Assembly: GCF_003581425.1 (NCBI RefSeq)
Contig: NZ_QXTG01000002.1
Coordinates: 1,426,001-1,490,000 of the forward strand
Reading direction: 5' to 3'
Length of the DNA stretch: 64,000 nucleotides
Source of the DNA: Amnibacterium setariae
GTDB lineage: Bacteria; Actinomycetota; Actinomycetes; Actinomycetales; Microbacteriaceae
Position 1 is the stretch's first letter. Every line of letters begins with the position of its first letter. Both the position numbers and the translations under genes were made by a program. A model generated the notes under the pieces. The model made no database searches and was not told where the DNA came from. It worked only from the letters and a program-made list of their open reading frames with translations. Shown here in pieces: positions 9,606 to 16,350 of this stretch.

Positions 9606-9703
9606 CGTTCCTCGTCGTCGCCGCGGTGGTGCTCGGCATCGGCGCCGCGACCTTCGTCGCGACCCGCATCGCCCGGCTGGTGGCCTACCTCCGGCGCCGC
9701 TGA
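9602..9703 (+). CDS. Small single-pass membrane protein
   Basis: A 33-residue open frame beginning with GTG in a GTGA overlap with the stop of the HAD gene, which implies translational coupling. The product is a hydrophobic segment of about 21 residues, TFLVVAAVVLGIGAATFVAT, followed by a basic tail RIARLVAYLRRR. This is the layout of a one-span membrane peptide with the C-terminus inside. It is too short for a family assignment. The hydrophobic, in-frame, overlapping arrangement supports a real gene, but chance cannot be ruled out in DNA this rich in GC. Confidence 0.5.
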   Translation: MTFLVVAAVVLGIGAATFVATRIARLVAYLRRR

Positions 9704-9717
9704 CGCCGCCAGGGAAT

Positions 9718-9777
9718 TGCGCGTCCCAGTCGCGATCGCCCTCGAGCGCTCGCGCGCAACTGCGACTGCGACGCGCA
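9718..9777. repeat. 60-bp imperfect palindrome upstream of the broken DUF559 gene
   Basis: Centred at 9747.5 on the perfect core CGAGCGCTCG. Outer arms are TGCGCGTC (9718-9725) and GACGCGCA (9770-9777); inner arms start AGTCGC and end GCGACT. The right half contains GCAACTGCGAC, which recurs in the palindrome at 10865-10918 on the other side of the pseudogene with the same core. Confidence 0.85.
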
Positions 9778-9872
9778 GGTCCGCGTCCGATGCGGTGACC
9801 TGCCCCGACGCGGATGCTCCTCCCCAGGGGCCAGGGCTGCGGCTGTCGCGGTCCTGCGCCATCCTCCCCGCC

Positions 9873-10855
9873 GTGTCCGTCTGGGATCTCGAGCTCGTCG
9901 TCGTGCGGGACGGCTCGCACACGAGCGGTGAGCGCGGTGCGATCACGCGCGACGTCGAGCGGGCCGTGCTCGTCCGGCTGCGCCGCGGCGTCTGCGCGCC
10001 GCGCGCCGGCTTCGAGATGCTGTCGCCGGAGGAGCGCCATCTCGCGCGGATGCGTGCGGTCGCCGCGTCGACCTCGCATCCGATGGTGTTCTCGCACGCC
10101 TCCGCAGCGGTCCTGCACGGCCTCCCGGTGCTCCGCTCGCGGCTCGGCCGCGTGCACACCACCTCGCCCCGCGCGGCCGACCGGGGTCACGACGGCATCG
10201 CGGGGCACGTGTTCACCGTCGTCGCGGACGAGGTCGTGCGGATCGGCCCGATCTGGGCGACCTCCCTTCCGCGGACCGTCATCGACCTGGCCGGCGGATC
10301 GCCCTTCGGCGAGGGCCTGATGGCGGCGGACGCAGCGCTGCTCCGCGGCGTCCCGAGGGCCGTGCTCGAGCAGGCGGTCGACCTCGCCGGCCCGCGTCAG
10401 TCGAGTCGCCGGATCGCGACGGTGATCGCGGTCGCGCACCCGGGCGCCGAGTCCGCGGCGGAGTCGATGAGCCGGTCGAACCTGATCCGCACGGGTTACG
10501 AGCCGCCGAGCTGCAGGTGGAGCTCCGGGACGACCGCGGCTTCGTGGCGGTGCTCGACTTCCTGTTCCGCCGGTTCCGGGTGGGCGGCGAGGCGGACGGG
10601 CTGCAGAAGTACCTCGACCCCGCGCTGGCGCCGCTCGGCGCCGGCCGGGCGGTCGTGCGCGAGAAGCTCCGCGAGGACCGGGTGCTGCCCCTCGTCGCCG
10701 GTCTCGCCCGCTGGGGCTGGCCGGAGGCGACGAACGCGCTCCTGCTGCGGGAGAAGCTCGCCCGCTTCGGCGTGCAGCCCGCCTCGCCGCGAGCCACGAT
10801 CGCGGACTACGCTGCGGCGGCGCGCGACGCCCGGCCCCGGCTGCGCCGGGCGTGA
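9873..10855 (+). pseudogene. AbiEi-like / DUF559 endonuclease-domain protein, broken by a frameshift
   Basis: The first part, from GTG 9873, reads an N-terminal region typical of actinobacterial AbiEi-antitoxin-like proteins: VFSHASAAVLHGLPVL, then TSLPRTVIDLAG, then the linker PGAESAAESMSRSNLIRTG. At about 10494-10500 the frame must shift back one base. From there the second frame continues with ELQVELRDDRGFVAVLDFLF, RVGGEADGLQKYLDP and a C-terminal tail to 10855. The motif D-x(n)-GEADGxxKY is the PD-(D/E)xK nuclease core of the DUF559 group, so both halves are otherwise well preserved. The break fits a recent one-base deletion or a sequencing error. Related palindromes flank it on both sides. 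An intact paralogue of the same general design lies at 20243-21154. Confidence 0.8.
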
Positions 10856-10864
10856 CCGTACTGA

Positions 10865-10918
10865 GCGCTCCCGTCGCAGTTGCGCGCGAGCGCTCGTGGG
10901 CAACTGCGACTGCGGCGC
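10865..10918. repeat. Palindrome downstream of the broken DUF559 gene
   Basis: Arms GTCGCAGTTGC (10873-10883) and GCAACTGCGAC (10900-10910) are perfectly complementary around the core CGAGCGCTCG (10887-10896). Core and arm match the palindrome at 9718-9777. It lies between the convergent ends of the pseudogene and otsB, so it could also act as a bidirectional terminator. Confidence 0.88.
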
Positions 10919-10940
10919 GCAGCTGCGAGAGGACCCGCGA

Positions 10941-11771
10941 TCAGTTCGTGTGCGGGGAGTCCTCGAGCGCGGCCGCGCGGAGGGAGGCGAGGGCGGAGAG
11001 CACGCTCGCGACCTGCGCAGGACCCTCCACCCGGTGGTCCGCGGCCGTCGCGCCGTCGCCGCTCTTCAGGCCGAGGTCGTCGGCGGTGAGCGCGACGAAC
11101 GCGTCCTCGTCCGTCACGTCGTCGCCCGCGTAGAACACGGCGGTGGCGCGGGTGTAGCGGCGCAGGTGCTCGACCGCCTCGCCCTTCGTCGTCGAGCGGA
11201 CCGAGAACTCGATCACGTTCTTGCCGAGCCGCACCTTCGCCTCCGGCGCCTCCGCCTTCAGCTCGTTGATCGCGACCAGGTGCGCGACCCGGCTGTGCCG
11301 CTCGGTCGCCAGCCGGGTGTGGAGCGCGAACCCGGCGGGCTTCGGCTCGATCCAGACGGAGTCGAGCGTGCCCGCGATCTGGTCGAGCACCTGCCCGAGC
11401 ACGCCCAGCTGCTCCCGCTCGTCCTCGTCGAGCGCGAGCACGTCGTCGGGCTCGTCGAGCCGCAGCTCGATGCCGTGCGAGCCGACGAGGAGCACGCGGT
11501 CGTCGAACGACGCGACCTTCTCGAGGTCGTCGAGGGAGCGGCCGGAGACGAGCGCGACGCGCGTGGCGGGCAGCGCGATCAGCCGCTCGACCGCGGCGCG
11601 CGCCTCCGGGGTCGCCCGCGCCTTCTCCGGGTCGTCGACCTCCGGGGCCAGGGTGCCGTCGAAGTCGAGCGCGACGAGCAGGCGCGGCGTGCCGGCGAGC
11701 GTCGCGAGCGCGTCGCGGAGCCCGCGGCGCAGGCCGCCGCCCGACGTCGCGGGCCGGTCGCCCTGCGCCAT
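10941..11771 (-). CDS. otsB: Trehalose-6-phosphate phosphatase
   Basis: A 276-residue enzyme that removes phosphate from trehalose 6-phosphate to give trehalose, the second step of the OtsA-OtsB route. HAD motif I is LLVALDFDGTLAPE (aspartates at residues 36 and 38), motif II is VALVSGRSLDDL, and the C-terminal acidic motif is YAGDDVTDEDAFVAL. The segment VGSHGIELRL is characteristic of trehalose phosphatases. The ATG at 11771 overlaps the otsA stop by one base (TGATG), giving tight coupling; a GTG one codon earlier is an alternative. otsA lies directly upstream in the same operon. Confidence 0.94.
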   Translation of the reverse strand: MAQGDRPATSGGGLRRGLRDALATLAGTPRLLVALDFDGTLAPEVDDPEKARATPEARAAVERLIALPATRVALVSGRSLDDLEKVASFDDRVLLVGSHGIELRLDEPDDVLALDEDEREQLGVLGQVLDQIAGTLDSVWIEPKPAGFALHTRLATERHSRVAHLVAINELKAEAPEAKVRLGKNVIEFSVRSTTKGEAVEHLRRYTRATAVFYAGDDVTDEDAFVALTADDLGLKSGDGATAADHRVEGPAQVASVLSALASLRAAALEDSPHTN

Positions 11772-13252
11772 CACTCCGCCGCCGCGGCGGCCTTGGCCGA
11801 CTCGGTCGGCCGGAGCTGGGCGAGCGCGTCGAGGAAGTCCTTCGACCAGCGCTCTACGTCGTGGGTGAGCACCCGGTGCCGGAGCGCGCGCATCCGCGTC
11901 CGGCGCTCCTGCCGCGACATGTGGACCGCCGTGAGCATCGCGCGCTTCAGCCCCTCGATGTCGTGCGGGTTCACGAGCAGCGCCTGCTTCAGCTCGTCCG
12001 CGGCGCCCGCGAACTCGCTCAGCACGAGCACGCCGTCGTCGTCGGCGCGGGTCGCGACGTACTCCTTCGCCACCAGGTTCATCCCGTCGCGGAGCGCGGT
12101 GACGAGCATCACGTCAGCAGCGAGGAACAGCGCGACCATCTCCTCCCGCGGGTAGCCGTGATGGAGGTAGTTGATGGCGGAGTGCGCGATCGTGCCGTAC
12201 TCGCCGTTGACGCGGCCGACGGTCAGCTCGATCTCGTCCCGCAGGGCCTTGTAGGTCTCGACGCGCTCGCGGCTCGGGCTCGCGATCTGCACGAGCACCG
12301 TGTCGTCGACGTCGAGCTTCCCCTCCGCGAGCAGCTCGGCGTAGGCCGCGAACCGGTGCCGGATGCCCTTCGTGTAGTCGAGCCGGTCGACGCCGAGCAT
12401 GATCGTCGACGGGTTGCCGAGGTCGTGCCGGATCTGCGCCGCCCGGTCGCGGACGTCCTGCCGCTCGACGAGCTCGACGTAGGAGCGCGCGTCGATCGAG
12501 ATCGGGAAGTGGCGGGCGACCACGGTGCGGGGCTGGTCCGACATCGAGTTCGGCCACCGCCCCTCCCCCGCGGCCGGCAGCTCGACGCGGCCGTGCCCGG
12601 TCGGCACGTGGAAGAGGCGACGGACCGCGCGGAGGAAGTTGCCCGCGTCCGCCCGCCGCTGGAAGCCGATGAGGTCGGCCCCGAGCAGCCCCTCCACGAT
12701 CTCGCGCCGCCATGGCAGCTGCGAGAAGAGGCCGTAGGCGGGGAACGGGATGTGGTTGAAGAACCCGATCACGAGGTCGGGTCGCAGCTCGCGCAGCATC
12801 CGCGGGACGAGCTGCAGCTGGTAGTCCTGCACCCACACCGTGCCGGCGTCCGCGGCGATGGCGGCGGCGGCCTCCGCGAACTTCCGGTTCACCTCGACGT
12901 AGGCCTCCCAGAAGCGGCGGCTGTACGTCGGCTGCGCGATCACGTCGTGGTAGAGCGGCCAGATCGTGTCGTTCGAGAAGCCCTCGTAGTAGAGCTCGAT
13001 CTCGCTCGCGGACAGGCGCACGGGCACGAGGTGCAGGCCGCCGGTCTCGAAGGCGTCCTGGTCGTCGTCCGCGGTGCCCGTCCAGCCGATCCAGGCGCCG
13101 TCGTTGGCGCGCATCACGGGCTCGAGCGCCGTCACGAGGCCGCCGGGCGAGGTCTTCCAGGAGGGCGATCCGTCGTGGGTCGTGATCCGGTCGACCGGCA
13201 GCCGGTTCGCGACGACCACGAAGTCGAAGCGCTCGTCCTCGATGTCCGCCAT
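11771..13252 (-). CDS. otsA: Trehalose-6-phosphate synthase (UDP-forming type)
   Basis: A 493-residue GT20 glycosyltransferase that transfers glucose from a nucleotide sugar to glucose 6-phosphate. Features seen: VVVANRLPVDR at the N-terminus, PGGLVTALEPVM, WVQDYQLQLVPRMLRE, GFFNHIPFPAYGLFSQLPWR, and GVDRLDYTKGIRHRFAAY, the phosphate/sugar-binding signature. The C-terminal VLSEFAGAADEL is also typical. Length is normal for the bacterial enzyme without a fused phosphatase. TAGCCT at -15 to -10 before ATG 13252 could serve as a near-leaderless promoter; it overlaps the stop of the fructosamine kinase gene. Trehalose is a compatible solute, which fits the nearby MscS and GH15 genes. Confidence 0.96.
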   Translation of the reverse strand: MADIEDERFDFVVVANRLPVDRITTHDGSPSWKTSPGGLVTALEPVMRANDGAWIGWTGTADDDQDAFETGGLHLVPVRLSASEIELYYEGFSNDTIWPLYHDVIAQPTYSRRFWEAYVEVNRKFAEAAAAIAADAGTVWVQDYQLQLVPRMLRELRPDLVIGFFNHIPFPAYGLFSQLPWRREIVEGLLGADLIGFQRRADAGNFLRAVRRLFHVPTGHGRVELPAAGEGRWPNSMSDQPRTVVARHFPISIDARSYVELVERQDVRDRAAQIRHDLGNPSTIMLGVDRLDYTKGIRHRFAAYAELLAEGKLDVDDTVLVQIASPSRERVETYKALRDEIELTVGRVNGEYGTIAHSAINYLHHGYPREEMVALFLAADVMLVTALRDGMNLVAKEYVATRADDDGVLVLSEFAGAADELKQALLVNPHDIEGLKRAMLTAVHMSRQERRTRMRALRHRVLTHDVERWSKDFLDALAQLRPTESAKAAAAAE

Positions 13253-13264
13253 GGCGGGCCCAGG

Positions 13265-14050
13265 CTACCCGGCGGCCGCTGATGGCAGGTCGAGCGCGCT
13301 CCTCGCGGCCGAGACGAGCGGCGCGGCGTAGGCGGCGCCGTGGCTCGCGGCGTGCACCGCGAGCGGATGCAGCTGGTGCAGCTCGAGCCGGTCGCGCCAG
13401 CCGTCGCGCAGCGGGTGCGCCTCGTCGTAGCCGCGGTAGACCTCGCCGAGGAACGGGCAGCCGAACAGCGCGAGCATCGCCAGGTCCGTCTCGCGGTGGC
13501 CGCCGGAGGCGGCGGGGTCGATCAGCACCGCGCCCTCCGCGGTCCACTGCACGTTGCCGTTCCAGAGGTCGCCGTGGATGCGGGCGGGCGGCTCGCCGTC
13601 GTCGAGGTCGCCGGCGGCGAGGCGGTCGCAGGCCTCCTCCACGAGCCGGAGGTCGGCGCCGCCGATGTGCCCGCGCTCCGCGGCCCGCCGGGCGTACGGC
13701 AGCACCCGCTCGGCGCCGTAGAACGCGCCCCAGGTCGGCCAGCCCGCCCGTCGGGTGCTGAGCGGCTGGTTCCCGATGAAGGTCGGGCCGTCCCAGTCGT
13801 CGGGCGGCACCCCGAACGCGGCCGCGCCGGCGTCGTGCGTCGCGGCGAGCGCCGCCCCGAAGGCGCGCGCGTGCCGGGCGCTCGGCCGGTCCTGGTCGAG
13901 CGCCTCGAGGTCGATGCGACCGGGCTCCACCGCCAGCACGGCGACGACGCGGGCGCCGCCCGCGGCTGCGAGCCAGCGCAGCCCCGCCGCCTCCGCCTCG
14001 AAGAACCCGTCGGGGGCGTCCGGTCGGCGCTTCGTGTGGACGCGGGTCAC
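13265..14050 (-). CDS. Fructosamine kinase / aminoglycoside phosphotransferase-fold protein
   Basis: A 261-residue kinase-fold protein. The Brenner-type catalytic motif RIHGDLWNGNVQW and the metal-binding LIDPAASGGHRETDLAML match the fructosamine-kinase family, which phosphorylates ketoamines on glycated amines or proteins (deglycation). GQWxPTF-like segment WDGPTFIGNQPLS is also usual for this family, as is FYGAERVLPY. The start is GTG 14050 in the context VTRVHTKR; no strong ribosome binding site is visible. It ends 13 bases before otsA and may be co-transcribed with otsA-otsB. The physiological substrate is not determined. Confidence 0.85.
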   Translation of the reverse strand: MTRVHTKRRPDAPDGFFEAEAAGLRWLAAAGGARVVAVLAVEPGRIDLEALDQDRPSARHARAFGAALAATHDAGAAAFGVPPDDWDGPTFIGNQPLSTRRAGWPTWGAFYGAERVLPYARRAAERGHIGGADLRLVEEACDRLAAGDLDDGEPPARIHGDLWNGNVQWTAEGAVLIDPAASGGHRETDLAMLALFGCPFLGEVYRGYDEAHPLRDGWRDRLELHQLHPLAVHAASHGAAYAAPLVSAARSALDLPSAAAG

Positions 14051-14087
14051 CCGCCGATCGTAGGAACCCCGCCTCCGTGCGACCCGT

Positions 14088-14128
14088 CCCTCCGTTCCGC
14101 AGGCAGGACCTGCCGACGGAACGGAGGG
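14088..14128. repeat. Long GC-rich palindrome between kinase and Pip genes
   Basis: Arms CCCTCCGTTCCG (14088-14099) and CGGAACGGAGGG (14117-14128) are perfect complements. An inner pair GGCAGG/CCTGCC follows after a two-base mismatch. A diverged outer match (GAACCC-GCCTCC at about 14065 with GGAGGCGGGTTC at 14126) could form an alternative stem. It lies just past the end of the minus-strand Pip gene, so it may terminate that operon; there is no T tract. Confidence 0.8.
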
Positions 14129-14136
14129 AGGCGGGT

Positions 14137-16350
14137 TCAGGTGAGGGCGGGCGTCGCGCCGAACAGCGCGGTGGAGGTGCGCCGGCGCGCGACGACCGCG
14201 ACCGTCAGCACGAACGCGAGCACCGCCCACAGCACGAGGCCGAGCAGCGCGGTCGCGACCGTGCCCGCGGACGCGCCGGTCAGCACCGCCGTCGTCGCGT
14301 TCACCGCCTGCGTGAGCGGCAGCAGCGGGCTGATCACCTGGAACGGCTGCGAGACGAGCTCGATCGGGTAGATGCCGCCGACCGCCACGAGCTGGACGCC
14401 GAGGAGCACGATCGACAGGACCGTGCCCGCGCTGCCGAACACGGCCTGCAGCAGCTGGTGGATCGCGAGGAACGCGACGCCGGCGACCAGGGCGACGAGG
14501 AACAGGACGGGCAGCGCCGACCAGGTGACGCCGAGCGTCGCGGCGAGCAGCACGACGATCAGCACGGCCTGCACGACGGCGACGACGACCCCGCGGAGCA
14601 GGGCGCCGCCCACGAGGCGGCCGGTGCCGACGCCGGTCGCGAGGAGCCGGCGGGAGACCGCGCCGAACAGCAGCACCAGCGCGGCCGCGCCGATCCAGAG
14701 GCCGACCGGCACGATGAGCGTCGACACGATCTGGCCGGGGCCGGAGAGCGGGTTCTCGCGGGTGGCGGAGGCGTCGACCGGGTTCGCGATGACCTTGCCG
14801 GCCCGCTCCTGCTCGGCCTTCGAGAGGTTCGGGACCTGCTTCGCGCCGCTCTGCAGCCCGGAGCCGATCCTGTTCGCGCCCGACGCGAGCTGCCCCGCGC
14901 CGTCCGCGCTCTGCCGCACGCCGTCGGTGAGCTGCGCCGCACCGGTCGAGAGCCGGTCGGCGCCCGAACCGAGCTGGTCCGCGCCGGAGGCGAGCTTCCC
15001 TGCGCCGGCCGCTGCGGACGAGATGCCGCCCGGCAGCTGCGCGAGGCCGGACGCGAGGCTCGACGTGCCGCTGTCGAGGGCGCCGCCGCCGGAGGCGAGC
15101 TGCTTCCCGCCCGCGGTGATCGCCGGGCCCGCCGCGGCGAGCGGCTTCGCGCCCTTCGCGAGCGCGGTGCCGCCCTCGGCGAGCTGCGGGCCCGCGTCGC
15201 GCAGCGCCGCGAGGTCCTTGCTGGTCGCGGTCTGCTGCGAGCCGGCAGCGAGGGCGGCCTGCCCGGTCGCGGCGGTGTCGAGCCCCTCGGCGATCTGCGT
15301 GAGCGCGGCCCGGCTCTGCGCGGAGATCGTCGGGTCCTGGAGGACGCTGCGGATGCCGTCCGCGGCGCTGCGGCTGCCGTCGGCGAGCTGCGACTGCGCG
15401 CCGGCGGCGGTCGCCGAGCCGGAGATGATCGCGCCGAGCGCCTGCGTGGTGCCCGAGGCGTAGGTCGATGCCCCGGTGCCGTAGTCGCGGGCGCCGTTCG
15501 CGAACTTCGTGACACCGTCGGCGTACTCCGAGACCTTCCCCGTGTAGGTGGAGACGCCGTCGGTGTACTGGTCCACGCCGGAGGCGAGGCGCTTCGCGCC
15601 GTTCGCGGCGCCCTGCGCGCCGGACGCGGCGGTGCCGAGGCCGGTGGCGAGGGAGCTCGCGCCCGAGCCGAGCTGCCGGGCGCCGTTCCCGAGGGAGCTC
15701 GCGCCGGTGGTCAGCTGGTCGCCGCCGTCCGCGGCCTTCCCGAGGCCGGAGGAGAGGGAGTCCGCGCCGTCGCCGAGCTTGTTCGCGCCGTCGGCCGCCT
15801 GCAGCAGGGAGCTGCGGACGGTCGCGTAGCCGCCGTAGAGGCCCGACACGACGCTGGTCGTGATCTGGCCGCCGACCGTGGACGCGATCGTGTCGCCGAC
15901 GACGCCGCCGATCTGGCTGACGAGCGTGCCGTGCGCGTCGTCCGTCGTGATGCGGATATCCGCCTGCTTCGGCGAGCTGCCGGAGACCGAGGAGATGGAC
16001 TTCGAGAACGTCTTCGGGATGGTGACGATCGCGTAGACGTCGCCGTCGGCGAGCATCCGCTTCGCGTCCTTCGCGTTCGTCAACGTCCAGTCGATGGAGG
16101 CGCCGGCGTCCGAGGACGCGGGCTTCGTGAGCCCCGTCACGACGAGGCGGCCGGCGGCGACGGTGCTGGTCTTCCCGTCCGCGCCCTTGGTCTGGATGAG
16201 CTGGTCCTGGTTCACCAGGGCAGCGGGGATGCGGGCGGTGCCGTTGTCGGCCGCGGCGAGCGCGGCGACGAAGACGCCGAGCACCACCGCGGGCACGATC
16301 GCGACGATGAGGAGCCGGGTCAGCGGCGCTCGGAGGATGCGGCCGATCAT
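14137..16350 (-). CDS. YhgE/Pip-family membrane protein
   Basis: A 737-residue protein with the YhgE/Pip layout: one N-terminal membrane segment (LIVAIVPAVVLGVFVAALAA), a long extracytoplasmic region, and a C-terminal ABC-2-type membrane domain of about five spans (from IVSTLIVPVGLWIGAAALVLLF). The middle is packed with imperfect repeats of the form GAxxLxxGAxxLxxG, for example LGDGADSLSSGLGKAADGGD, typical of this family and expected to form long helices. Members include phage-infection protein and ESX/type VII-linked envelope proteins; the molecular role is poorly defined. The start at 16350 overlaps the end of the MMPL gene by four bases (ATGA), so the two are coupled and probably form one export system under the TetR regulator upstream. 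Confidence 0.88.
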   Translation of the reverse strand: MIGRILRAPLTRLLIVAIVPAVVLGVFVAALAAADNGTARIPAALVNQDQLIQTKGADGKTSTVAAGRLVVTGLTKPASSDAGASIDWTLTNAKDAKRMLADGDVYAIVTIPKTFSKSISSVSGSSPKQADIRITTDDAHGTLVSQIGGVVGDTIASTVGGQITTSVVSGLYGGYATVRSSLLQAADGANKLGDGADSLSSGLGKAADGGDQLTTGASSLGNGARQLGSGASSLATGLGTAASGAQGAANGAKRLASGVDQYTDGVSTYTGKVSEYADGVTKFANGARDYGTGASTYASGTTQALGAIISGSATAAGAQSQLADGSRSAADGIRSVLQDPTISAQSRAALTQIAEGLDTAATGQAALAAGSQQTATSKDLAALRDAGPQLAEGGTALAKGAKPLAAAGPAITAGGKQLASGGGALDSGTSSLASGLAQLPGGISSAAAGAGKLASGADQLGSGADRLSTGAAQLTDGVRQSADGAGQLASGANRIGSGLQSGAKQVPNLSKAEQERAGKVIANPVDASATRENPLSGPGQIVSTLIVPVGLWIGAAALVLLFGAVSRRLLATGVGTGRLVGGALLRGVVVAVVQAVLIVVLLAATLGVTWSALPVLFLVALVAGVAFLAIHQLLQAVFGSAGTVLSIVLLGVQLVAVGGIYPIELVSQPFQVISPLLPLTQAVNATTAVLTGASAGTVATALLGLVLWAVLAFVLTVAVVARRRTSTALFGATPALT

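Noticed and set aside
9873-10855. Programmed frameshift making one intact nuclease
   Set aside because: No slippery heptamer or downstream pseudoknot was seen at 10490-10505, and the paralogous gene at 20243 is read in a single frame; a one-base deletion or sequencing error is simpler.
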